From CAZDKK01 sp964506245 (lineage in GTDB: Bacteria > Eisenbacteria > RBG-16-71-46 > CAIMUX01 > WJJG01), in NCBI GenBank assembly GCA_964506245.1, contig CAZDKK010000006.1, positions 1-64,000 on the forward strand: DNA of 64,000 nt, read 5' to 3'. The translations under genes were made by a program, and so were the position numbers. The notes under the pieces are model-generated. The model made no database searches, had not been told where the DNA came from, and worked only from the letters and a program-made list of their open reading frames with translations. Positions 35,924-43,946 of the stretch are shown here, one piece after another; within the stretch, counting starts at the first letter, position 1; every line of letters starts with the position of its first letter.

Positions 35924-36427
35924 CTAGATGTGGATCTGCACGAGCAAGTAGAGGTGGTACAGGACGACCGCCCCGTACACCGTGAGCAACACGGCGGCCA
36001 GCAAGCGCGCGACCGGAAAGAACCGGTGCACTGCCAGGAGGAGGAACGCCCAGAGCGCGGAGACGACCTTCACCGCGACGAACCAGCCCGGCCCCAGCCC
36101 CAGGACCATGGCCATGATCGGGTTCGCCTCGCCGCCTCCCCGGCTGATGATGTGCAGGGTCGAGGCGATATCCGCGAGGATGAAGAGGACGACGAGGATC
36201 AGGGCCCGCCGGTAGTGCCCGTCGATCCAGTCCACGTAGTAGCGGGTGGATGGGTCCGTGTCGCGCCGGTTGCGACGCCGGCGGCCCAAGACCGTGTAGC
36301 GCGAGAACATCGGGGTCGGCCGGCTGCGGCGATCGCTGCGATGGCGGTCGTCGGGGACCTCTCCCGGGGACGGGTCGGGGCGCTGTGGGGTTGTCGTGTT
36401 TCCTGCCATGGAGCGTGCTCGACGCAT
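35924..36427 (-). CDS. DUF5658-type small membrane protein
   Basis: 167 residues. A basic, Arg/Pro-rich N-terminal tail (1-70) precedes three hydrophobic helices. The signature region D-I-A-S-T-L-H-I-I-S-R-G-G-G-E-A-N-P-I-M followed by V-K-V-V-S-A matches the DUF5658 family, whose function is unknown. Located between DsbD and the TlpA-like gene in the same direction. Start could also be the ATG at 36409. Confidence 0.75.
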   Translation of the reverse strand: MRRARSMAGNTTTPQRPDPSPGEVPDDRHRSDRRSRPTPMFSRYTVLGRRRRNRRDTDPSTRYYVDWIDGHYRRALILVVLFILADIASTLHIISRGGGEANPIMAMVLGLGPGWFVAVKVVSALWAFLLLAVHRFFPVARLLAAVLLTVYGAVVLYHLYLLVQIHI

Positions 36428-36524
36428 GGTTCAGCCAGCCCCCTCCGTCCACGGCAGGGGCGCGATACGGCTCCGAAACAGAGATCGACGCTCGGCGGGC
36501 GGTTCTGTACGGAAACCGGCTGGG

Positions 36525-38465
36525 CTACAGCACACCCTGCATGATCCGCAGCACCTCGTCCGGCCCCTTGAAGCCCGAGAACCGCGCCGCTTCATTGCCC
36601 TGGCTGTCGAAGAAGATCACCGTGGGCATGCCGACCACCGCGCGCCGGGCGCGTACCGCGTTGGCAAACTCATCGTTCTTCGTCAGATCCATCTTCACCG
36701 TCACGAAGCGCTGTGATTCGGCCAGGACGCGCGGGTCGATCCAGGTCTTCTCGTCCAGCTCGATACACGCGGCGCACCAGGTGGCCCAGAAGTCCATGAT
36801 CGCCGGCTGGCCCTGTGCCTTCGCCTCGTCGAGCGCCGCCTCGTCGTTGAGGCGCCAGGCCGGCTCCGCGTGGGCCGTCGCCCCGGGCAAGGCCGCCTGC
36901 GGGCCGGCGGCCGTGAGCGCCGGGAATCCCACCAGCGTGAAGAGCCAGGAGAGGAACACCACGGCACCGGCCAGGAAGATGAGCAGACCGAGCGCCTTGC
37001 GGAAGAGCAGGCGCCGAGTGGGTTCTTCGGGCAGCGGATTGAAGGCCCCGGTGAAGACGCCGACCATGACCAAGAAGGCGCCGGCCAGGAAGCGCGTCAC
37101 GTTGGGCGGCAGGATGTTGCGCAGGTAGTAGATTGCCATCGCCAGCAGGATCACCCCGAAGACGTGCTTGACCGTGTCCATCCAGGAGCCCGCGCCGGGC
37201 AGCGCGTTGATCGCCCCCGCAAACGTCCCCAGCACGAGGAAGAGCATCCCCAGCCCGCAGGCGAATGTGAAGAGCAGCCAGAAGCCGTAGAAGAGACTGC
37301 CCGTCTCGGCCACGAAAGCGAGCAGCACCACCAGCACGGGCCCCACGCAGGGCGAGGCGACGATGCCCGTCGTCGCCCCCATCAGCAGCGCGCCGATGAA
37401 GCCGCTGCCCTTGCCGCGGCTGGTCGCCTCCGCGCTCTTGGTCTGCATGCCGGACGTCAGGCTGGTGGGCATGACGATGTCGAAGGCGCCCAGCATGCTG
37501 GCGCCCATCGCGGCGAAGATGGCCGCCACGATGATGATGGCGGCGGTGCTCTGCATGAGCGTTCCGAAGACCGCCCCCGTGCCGGCGGCCACCAGGCCGA
37601 GGATGGCGTAGGTGATCGCGATACCCAGCACGAAGAAGAGCGACAGGATGAAACCGTGCGCTCGTGTCGAGGCCCGGCCGCCCACATAGCTGATCGTGAT
37701 CGGGATCATCGGGTAGACGCAGGGTGTGAAACTCGCCAGGATCCCTCCGATGAAGACGAGGAGGAAGGCGAGGAACGAACCGCGCTTCAGAGCCTCCTTG
37801 AGGCGCTGCTCCAACGTCAGCGATCCGCCCGCCTCGAGCGCACCGCCCACCGCCGGGCCCAGTCCGTATTGCGCGAAGACATCCTCATGAGCGGCGACTG
37901 CATCCGATCCCGCGGGCAGGACATCCAGATTCAGCGTCACCTCGACCCAGTTGGGTGGAAAGCAAGCGTAGGTCGGCGCCTCGGTGCAGCCCTGATACCC
38001 CACGACAAAGGTGATCGCGGACACCCCCGCGGCTGCGTCCGCCTCGACGGTGACCGGCACGCTCATCGAGGCCTTGCCCTTGAGCACCCCATCCTCGTGC
38101 CAGCGCGCATTCGGCTTGACGTTGAGCTGGCCGAGCGTCACCGGCGCCTCCTCGGGGACGGTGACCTCCAGGAACTCGTTCACCTGGATGTGAAAGTCGG
38201 GCGGGACGTCCAGCACGACCAGGAGCGTGCCTTTCGCGCCGGCCGGCAGCGCCAGATGGGATAGGTAGGCGCTGACCTTGGCATCGACGTTGACTTCTCC
38301 CAGACCACCCGCTTCCTCGAAGCCGGCCTGGGCCAAAGCGCCGGACGGCGCCGCCACGGCCAGCGCGGTCAGGAGCCAGGCCAGAAGCCCAACCCTGCCC
38401 CCGCGATGCAGGCGGGGAGAGATCCGAACCCGACGGGGCGGGAGCGAGTGCCGGAGTGACGGCAT
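36525..38465 (-). CDS. dsbD: thiol:disulfide interchange protein DsbD
   Basis: 646 residues, near E. coli DsbD (565 plus signal). Signal peptide 20-46; N-terminal DsbD-alpha/DUF255-like domain (about 50-190, with G-C-T-E and Y-A-C-F-P as the redox Cys pair); eight-helix transmembrane domain (about 230-520) with F-T-P-C-V-Y-P-M and A-S-P-C-V-G-P; C-terminal thioredoxin domain (about 545-646) with F-W-A-T-W-C-A-A-C and G-M-P-T. It carries electrons from cytoplasmic thioredoxin to periplasmic acceptors. All three Cys pairs are intact. The ATG at 38465 lies seven bases after GAGGAGG. Probably supplies the TlpA-like lipoprotein downstream. Confidence 0.94.
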   Translation of the reverse strand: MPSLRHSLPPRRVRISPRLHRGGRVGLLAWLLTALAVAAPSGALAQAGFEEAGGLGEVNVDAKVSAYLSHLALPAGAKGTLLVVLDVPPDFHIQVNEFLEVTVPEEAPVTLGQLNVKPNARWHEDGVLKGKASMSVPVTVEADAAAGVSAITFVVGYQGCTEAPTYACFPPNWVEVTLNLDVLPAGSDAVAAHEDVFAQYGLGPAVGGALEAGGSLTLEQRLKEALKRGSFLAFLLVFIGGILASFTPCVYPMIPITISYVGGRASTRAHGFILSLFFVLGIAITYAILGLVAAGTGAVFGTLMQSTAAIIIVAAIFAAMGASMLGAFDIVMPTSLTSGMQTKSAEATSRGKGSGFIGALLMGATTGIVASPCVGPVLVVLLAFVAETGSLFYGFWLLFTFACGLGMLFLVLGTFAGAINALPGAGSWMDTVKHVFGVILLAMAIYYLRNILPPNVTRFLAGAFLVMVGVFTGAFNPLPEEPTRRLLFRKALGLLIFLAGAVVFLSWLFTLVGFPALTAAGPQAALPGATAHAEPAWRLNDEAALDEAKAQGQPAIMDFWATWCAACIELDEKTWIDPRVLAESQRFVTVKMDLTKNDEFANAVRARRAVVGMPTVIFFDSQGNEAARFSGFKGPDEVLRIMQGVL

Positions 38466-38657
38466 CAGCAAGCCTCCTCTTGCGTGTGCAGGACCAGACC
38501 GTTCGCGGGTGGACCGCGACGGGCAGTCCGATGGCCTGACAGCGCGACCAGCAACGCCCGCTGCCGTTCCATCGAACCGAAACACGGAACGCAGGAGTCT
38601 AGCACGTTCGGCGGCCCACCGGCGATGCCGCGCGAGGTCCCGGGCCGCCCGCGAGGC

Positions 38658-38864
38658 TCACGCGCGGGGCGGAAGCTGGAAGTCGCGCTCCATGACTGTC
38701 TTGCGCCCATCGGCTTGCGCGCGGCCGATGGCATCGGTGCAGAGCTGGCGCACCATGTCCGAGAGGACCGGCGCAACGCCACCGGACGTGTTCATGCCCG
38801 ATTGAGCGCGGATGTAAGCCTTGAGCTTCGAGATGACCACGAGAACTTCCTTCTCTTCTTCCAT
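38658..38864 (-). CDS. bacterial single-domain histone-fold protein
   Basis: 68 residues, smaller than annotation pipelines usually keep. After a short acidic start (M-E-E-E-K-E) it shows the three-helix histone pattern: helix 1 V-V-I-S-K-L-K-A-Y-I-R, loop with N-T-S, a long helix 2 from about residue 30 (V-L-S-D-M-V-R-Q-L-C-T-D-A-I-G-R-A-Q-A-D), loop 2 with G-R-K-T-V, and short helix 3 M-E-R-D-F. The G-R-K-T-x3-x-D-F ending is the conserved DNA-contact loop of archaeal and bacterial histones (Bdellovibrio Bd0055 type). The ATG follows GGAGGG at about four bases. It would bind DNA as a dimer. Family assignment is by pattern recognition; no alignment was run. Confidence 0.75.
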   Translation of the reverse strand: MEEEKEVLVVISKLKAYIRAQSGMNTSGGVAPVLSDMVRQLCTDAIGRAQADGRKTVMERDFQLPPRA

Positions 38865-39298
38865 GGGTCCCTCCTGATGACGCGTTTCCAGCCGGATCGG
38901 CACTGGGGGCCAACGCCTTGTCTCACGCCCCGACCCGCATGTCAATCTGCGCGCGGGGCCAACGGTCGCGCCTCGCGGCGGCAGCGTCAATACCGCTTTG
39001 GCCGCGGTTGGTTCCTGCGGGGGCAGCCGCCTCGCCCGCACCACCTGCCCGATCGGCCGCGACCGGCTCCTCCAGGGGGCCGGAGGGCCGCGGCGGCGGT
39101 TGGAGATCCGGCCATTGCACATCGACCTGCAGGACGCGGTATGCCGGCTCCCAGACCAGGATTCTTTGTTCCACAACCCACAACCTTGACACTGAACAAA
39201 TGTTCAGTCATGGTCAAGTGCGCTCACCCGCCGGGAAGCACCCCGTGGCGGGAGGCAGACTGCTGGGGAAACGTCGCGTGGCATGCACCCTGGGCGAG
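38865..39298. other. 434-bp divergent promoter region
   Basis: Lies between the leftward histone gene and the rightward nuclease operon. It holds the histone ribosome-binding site and, near the right side, a -35-like TTGACA (39186-39191) overlapping a palindromic operator (39192-39207). No further gene is supported. Confidence 0.55.
39186..39207 (+). promoter_or_regulatory. SOS-box-like operator next to a -35 element
   Basis: TTGACA is followed directly by CTGAACA-AA-TGTTCAG, a perfect 7-bp inverted repeat. Its core GAAC-AAAT-GTTC (39194-39205) fits the Gram-positive-type LexA box GAAC-N4-GTTC. The -10 is weak (TCATGG at 17 bases). Bound LexA would block this promoter. The downstream genes are nuclease and SbcD-like phosphoesterase, as expected for SOS targets. 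Confidence 0.5.
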
Positions 39299-40987
39299 AT
39301 GCCGGTCTTCGTGCTGGATTGCCAGACGACCGGGGCCCACCCCGAGCGCGGTCACCTGCTGGAAGTTGGCTGGTGTCTGTGCCGGCCGGGCGCGCCGGCG
39401 GAGGACTACCCGGTCGCGAGTCACCTCGTGGCCCTGCCTCAGCCCGAGCGCATCCCAGGGCCAATCGCCCGCCTGACCGGAATCACTGCGGCACAGATGC
39501 AGGCGGCGGTGTCACGCCGGGAGCTCTGGGGGTTGCTGTGCGCGGCGCTGCCCGGCGGGGACCCGCTGGTGACCGCCGTGGCGCACTACGCCCGTTTCGA
39601 GGAGCTGTTTCTGCGCCACCTGCACGCGGAGTGCGAGCCGGTCCGGCCCTTTCCGCTGCGCTTTGTCTGCACGCACGAGATCGCCCGGCGGCTCTTCCCG
39701 GACCTGCCGCGGCGTGGATTGCATGCCCTGGCGGGTTACTTCGGCCATTCGATGCCGGAGCTCAAGCGCGCCGCCGCGCATGTCCGCGCGCAGATCGTCG
39801 TGTGGAACCACTTGATCGAGCTGCTGCGACGTGAGCAGGGCGTGGAGAGTCTGGATGAACTCCACGTGCTGGTCTCCGGACGGGCGCCTCGCCGCGCCAC
39901 CCGGTGGACGTACCCCCTGGCACGCGAGAAGCGCCTCGCGCTGGCCGATCGTCCGGGGGTCTATCACTTCCTGAACCATCGCGACGAGGTCTTGTACGTG
40001 GGCAAGGCGACGTCCCTGTACAAGCGCGTCAATAGCTACTATCGCAAGCGCCGCGGGGAGGAGAAGCTGTTCGAACTCGTGACCCAGGCTCGCGACGTGC
40101 GCGTATTCGAAACGGCCACGGCCCTCGAGGCGGCTCTCCTGGAGGTCGAGCAAATCCGACTGCACGACCCGCGGTACAACCGCGCCCTCCGGGATACGGG
40201 ACAGACCGTCTGGTTCTTGCGGCGCGACCTGGGTGAGCGTGTGGCGGCTCCCGATGAGCAGCACGACCTGGGGCCGTGGCCTGCGCCCGAGGTTGGCGAT
40301 GCGCTCGTGTGTCTGTCAGGGCTGCTGAGCACGCGGCGCCCGCGGTGGGATGACGCGCGACGGATGGCGCGCAGCCTGCTGCTGGACGCCCGCCGCATCG
40401 AGTCCCGCGCGCTCCTCGAGGCGCTGGGGCTCTTCCGGGACGAGCACTGCCCGGGCGGGGACGGACGGCCGTCCCCGGGCGCATTGCTGCGGCTGGGTGC
40501 TCACCTGCTCAGCGCCCGTGTTCTCGTGCAGGAGCGCGCCGCGGCGGCGGCAGGGGAGGAGATCCCCTCCGGCGATGACCGCCGCCCGCTCGAGCCCGAG
40601 GAGATCTGTCGCTGCTTGGAGGATCTGCTCCTCCAGGCCGCGCGCCTGCGCAGTCGTGCCCGCTGGCTGCTCCTGCTCGCCGAGGCCTGCGTTGCCTGGG
40701 AGGCTGCTGGGCCTGGTGCGCGCCAGCGGCTCTTGACGATCGTGCGCGGTAGGATCGTCGCGGCGGAGTGGATTCCGGAGGGCAGCGTGCTGCCCGCGCC
40801 GCCCGGGGCAACGCGCCGCCGGATGGAACGTCTCCAGTGCTTCGACCGCCAGACCTACGATCGGCTGCGGGTCCTGACGACCGAGCTGCGCCGCGTCGGC
40901 CATCAGGGTCGCCGCCTCTCGGTCTGCTGGGCGCCGCATCGCCGGCTGGAAGATGCGTGGCTGTGCTCGCTCCTCGCGCGGACATGA
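39299..40987 (+). CDS. DnaQ-like domain fused to UvrC-type GIY-YIG nuclease domain
   Basis: 562 residues from the ATG at 39299. Residues 1-175 are a DnaQ-fold exonuclease domain whose first motif reads V-L-D-C-Q-T-T-G (DxE changed to D-C-Q). The second motif H-Y-A-R-F-E-E-L has Glu for Asp, and the last reads L-K-R-A-A-A-H-V-R, lacking the usual His and Asp. Residues about 215-300 are GIY-YIG (G-V-Y-H-F ... L-Y-V-G-K-A-T-S-L-Y-K-R-V) as in UvrC and Cho, the 3'-incision nucleases of nucleotide excision repair. The C-terminal 250 residues are helical and unassigned. In-frame GTG codons at 39278 and 39245 are alternative starts. The stop overlaps the next ATG (ATGA). Controlled by the operator at 39192-39207. 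Confidence 0.83.
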   Translation: MPVFVLDCQTTGAHPERGHLLEVGWCLCRPGAPAEDYPVASHLVALPQPERIPGPIARLTGITAAQMQAAVSRRELWGLLCAALPGGDPLVTAVAHYARFEELFLRHLHAECEPVRPFPLRFVCTHEIARRLFPDLPRRGLHALAGYFGHSMPELKRAAAHVRAQIVVWNHLIELLRREQGVESLDELHVLVSGRAPRRATRWTYPLAREKRLALADRPGVYHFLNHRDEVLYVGKATSLYKRVNSYYRKRRGEEKLFELVTQARDVRVFETATALEAALLEVEQIRLHDPRYNRALRDTGQTVWFLRRDLGERVAAPDEQHDLGPWPAPEVGDALVCLSGLLSTRRPRWDDARRMARSLLLDARRIESRALLEALGLFRDEHCPGGDGRPSPGALLRLGAHLLSARVLVQERAAAAAGEEIPSGDDRRPLEPEEICRCLEDLLLQAARLRSRARWLLLLAEACVAWEAAGPGARQRLLTIVRGRIVAAEWIPEGSVLPAPPGATRRRMERLQCFDRQTYDRLRVLTTELRRVGHQGRRLSVCWAPHRRLEDAWLCSLLART

Positions 40988-41838
40988 GGCCCGCGGCGGC
41001 GCACGTTGCCCCTTCTTCCGGCGAGCCCGGAGTGCGCATCCTGTTTCTGTCCGACTCGCACCTGGGCTTCGATCTCCCGCGCTGTCCGCGCGCGGACCGC
41101 CCGCGGCGCGGCGAGGCGTTCTTCGCCGCCTTCACGCGGGCCCTGACGCCCGCGGCCCGGGGCGAAGTGGACCTCGTCGTCCACGGGGGTGACCTCTTCT
41201 ACCGCAGCCGGATCTGGAGCGGTCTGGCGGGGCGCGTCCTCGATCAGCTGCAGGCGGTTGCGCGGGTCACCCCGGTGGTGATCGTGCCGGGCAACCATGA
41301 GCGGTCCGCCCTGCCGTTCCCGCTGCTATGGGGCGCGAGCGGCATCCGTGTCTTCGATCAGCCGCGTTCTTTTCACCTGGAGATCCGCGGCCACCGCGTG
41401 GCGCTCGCCGGCTTCCCCTACAGCCGCCGTGACCTGCGTCGCGATTTCTCCGTTCTGGTGGATGCGGCTGAATGCGCGGGCCCCCCCGTGGCCGCGCACG
41501 ACATCCGCCTGCTGTGCATGCATCAGCTCGTCGAGACCGCGACCGTGGGACCGTGGGGATACCGTTTCGGCGATGCCCCCGACGTCGTGCCCCTGCGGCG
41601 CCTGCCGCGGGGATTCGCCGCGGTTCTGGCGGGGCATCTCCATCGCGCGCAGGTCCTCACGCGCGACGCGCGCGGGCGGCCGTTGTCCGCGCCCGTCTTC
41701 TTCGCCGGGTCGACCGAGCGCACATCCCCGGCCGAGCGCAACGAGACCAAGGGATACTTCCGGATCGACGTGATTCCAGACGGAACCGGCCGCGGGCGAC
41801 TGCGACGGTGGTGCTTCCATCCCCTGTCGGCGTCGTAG
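40984..41838 (+). CDS. SbcD/Mre11-like metallophosphoesterase
   Basis: 284 residues. All calcineurin-fold motifs are present: S-D-S-H-L-G (D-x-H), V-H-G-G-D-L-F-Y (GD), V-P-G-N-H-E-R (GNHE), L-C-M-H-Q and L-A-G-H-L-H-R (GHxH). The arrangement and spacing resemble SbcD/Mre11 DNA exonucleases, but there is no SbcC ATPase gene next to it and the capping domain is short. The ATG is inside the stop of the GIY-YIG protein gene (four-base overlap), so the two proteins are made together. I infer a DNA-repair or processing partner of that protein. Confidence 0.87.
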   Translation: MRPAAAHVAPSSGEPGVRILFLSDSHLGFDLPRCPRADRPRRGEAFFAAFTRALTPAARGEVDLVVHGGDLFYRSRIWSGLAGRVLDQLQAVARVTPVVIVPGNHERSALPFPLLWGASGIRVFDQPRSFHLEIRGHRVALAGFPYSRRDLRRDFSVLVDAAECAGPPVAAHDIRLLCMHQLVETATVGPWGYRFGDAPDVVPLRRLPRGFAAVLAGHLHRAQVLTRDARGRPLSAPVFFAGSTERTSPAERNETKGYFRIDVIPDGTGRGRLRRWCFHPLSAS

Positions 41839-41990
41839 CCGCCAACCGCGGGGCGCGATCGCTGATTCCGTGCCCCTCGTGCGCACAGCACCGTCCCCCC
41901 GGGCAGCGGGAGATTTCTGTGGCACGCACCTTCGCGCCCGGTATAGTCCCGTCACGCTGGCGGCGGGAGTCCTCAACCACGGGTGGAGCC

Positions 41991-42722
41991 ATGATTGAAG
42001 CACGGGAGCTCTGCAAGGATTTCAAGGACAAGAAGCGGGGTGTGGTCAAAGCCGTCGACCGCGTGTCCTTCAGCTGCCGAGCCGGGGAGATCTACGGTCT
42101 CCTCGGCCCGAACGGGGCCGGCAAGACCACCACGCTGCGCATCCTCTCTACGGCCCTGCGACCAACCTCCGGGACGGCGATCATCAACGGGATCGACGTC
42201 TCCGTCGACCCGCAGAAGGTCCGCTCGCAGGTTGGCTTCCTGTCGGGCAACACCGGCCTCTACGGCCGACTCACGGCACGGGAAATGGTCGCCTACTTCG
42301 GCAGCCTCTATGGCATGGATCCGCGCGCGATCCGCCGTCGCACCGAAGAGCTGTTCACGCTGCTCGACATGAAGGAGTTCGCCGATTCCCGCAACGAGAA
42401 GCTGTCAACCGGCATGAAGCAGAAGGTCTCGATCGTGCGATCCGTCTTGCACGATCCGCCGGTGATGGTCTTCGATGAGCCGACCAGTGGGCTGGATGTC
42501 ATCAGCTCCCGCACGATCGTTGACTTCATCAAGAGCTGTCGCGACATGGGCAAGTGCGTGGTCTTCTCGACGCACATCATGTCCGAGGCGATGCGCCTCT
42601 GTGACCGGGTGGTGATCATCCACAACGGCAGGATCTATCGCGAAGGGACGGTCAACACCTTGCTGCAGGAAACCGGCCAGAGCAATCTCGAGGACGCCTT
42701 CATCAAGATCGTGGGAGCGTGA
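41991..42722 (+). CDS. natA: ABC transporter ATPase, NatA type
   Basis: 243 residues. Walker A G-P-N-G-A-G-K-T-T, a Q-loop region V-G-F-L-S-G-N-T-G-L-Y, signature L-S-T-G-M-K-Q-K and Walker B V-M-V-F-D-E-P-T-S-G-L-D, then H-switch S-T-H-I-M. The signature and S-G-N-T segment are those of NatA-like exporters. The permease gene starts three bases after this stop. Family members pump Na+ or small molecules out of the cell; the natural substrate here is unknown. Start ATG has GGTGGAG just upstream. Confidence 0.9.
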   Translation: MIEARELCKDFKDKKRGVVKAVDRVSFSCRAGEIYGLLGPNGAGKTTTLRILSTALRPTSGTAIINGIDVSVDPQKVRSQVGFLSGNTGLYGRLTAREMVAYFGSLYGMDPRAIRRRTEELFTLLDMKEFADSRNEKLSTGMKQKVSIVRSVLHDPPVMVFDEPTSGLDVISSRTIVDFIKSCRDMGKCVVFSTHIMSEAMRLCDRVVIIHNGRIYREGTVNTLLQETGQSNLEDAFIKIVGA

Positions 42723-42725
42723 CCC

Positions 42726-43946
42726 ATGCAGATGAGAAACGTATCCACTATCTTCCGCAAGGAACTCAAGGACATCCTCCGCGACCGGCGCACGTTGATC
42801 TTCATGCTGTTCGTCCCGGTTTTCGCCATGCCCCTGCTCATGAACTTCGCCATGAAGATGACGCTCGGCCAGGTACGCAAGATCGCAGCAGAGAAGGCTG
42901 TCGTTGCGGTGCAGCGTCTGGACCAGCTTCCCGCGGATCTGCAGAGCCTGCTCACGGGCGCGGGCGGTCTCGACCTCAAGCGCGAGGCCGACTTCGGGGG
43001 GAAAGACCTGATCGACGAGTTGAAGCAGGGGACGCTCAGAGCGGTGCTGATCGTCCCGGAGGGATTCGCTCAGGCGATCGAGGGTGAATCGCCGGCGAAG
43101 CTGGAGCTCTACTTCGACGATGGGGAGGAGCGATCCACGTCGGCTGCGGACAAGGTTGCCGAGATCCTGAGCTCGTACAGGGAACGAGTCGTCGAAGAGC
43201 GACTGGTGAGACGCAACATCGCGGCCGAACTGCTCCGGCCGTTCGAGACGACGCGGAACAACGTGGCCACCGCCCAGAAGCAGGCGGGCAAGTTCATGGG
43301 CGGGATGATTCCCTACATCATCATCTTGATGTCGTTCCTCGGGGCGATGTACCCCGCCTCCGACCTGGCGGCCGGGGAGAAGGAGCGGGGGACCATGGAG
43401 ACGCTGCTGGTGGCTCCCGCGACCCGCGGCGAGTTCGTGATGGGCAAGTACCTGGTAATTCTGCTCGCGGCGATGGTCACGGGTCTGCTGGCCATGGTCA
43501 GCATGACCTACTCGATCAACTCGGCCATGAAGGACATGATGGAGGGTGTGGGTCTCCAGGCGCCCCTGGCCATCCGGTTCGATTTCCAGACGATCGTCTT
43601 GATCCTGATGATCGTGATTCCCTTGGCGGGGATTTTCGCCGCGCTGCTGCTGTCTCTATCGGTATTCGCCAAGTCGAGCAAGGAGGCGCACTCGTACATG
43701 AGTGCCTGCAGCATGCTCCTGATCTTCCCGTCCTTTGCTGCGCTCCTGCCGGGCATGCAGCTTGACTACAAGATGGCACTGATTCCGATTGCCAACATCG
43801 CGTTGATCATCAAGTACGCGATCTCCGGGACGATCGAGTGGAACTACGTGCTCACGGCCTTCCTGTCGCTCTTTGCCATCGCGGCCGTGGCGCTCGTCTT
43901 CGCCAAATGGTGGTTCGAGCGGGAGGAAGTCCTGTTCAGGACGTAG
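42726..43946 (+). CDS. natB: ABC-2-type permease, NatB type
   Basis: 406 residues. N-terminal helix (R-K-E-L-K-D-I-L-R-D-R-R-T-L start typical of NatB), a ~200-residue extracytoplasmic domain (45-195), then five or six membrane helices to the C-terminus, with the A-G-E-K-E-R-G-T-M-E-T-L-L-V-A-P motif of ABC-2 exporters. Forms the channel with the ATPase encoded directly upstream. Its last 11 bases overlap the end of the convergent MFS gene. Confidence 0.9.
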   Translation: MQMRNVSTIFRKELKDILRDRRTLIFMLFVPVFAMPLLMNFAMKMTLGQVRKIAAEKAVVAVQRLDQLPADLQSLLTGAGGLDLKREADFGGKDLIDELKQGTLRAVLIVPEGFAQAIEGESPAKLELYFDDGEERSTSAADKVAEILSSYRERVVEERLVRRNIAAELLRPFETTRNNVATAQKQAGKFMGGMIPYIIILMSFLGAMYPASDLAAGEKERGTMETLLVAPATRGEFVMGKYLVILLAAMVTGLLAMVSMTYSINSAMKDMMEGVGLQAPLAIRFDFQTIVLILMIVIPLAGIFAALLLSLSVFAKSSKEAHSYMSACSMLLIFPSFAALLPGMQLDYKMALIPIANIALIIKYAISGTIEWNYVLTAFLSLFAIAAVALVFAKWWFEREEVLFRT

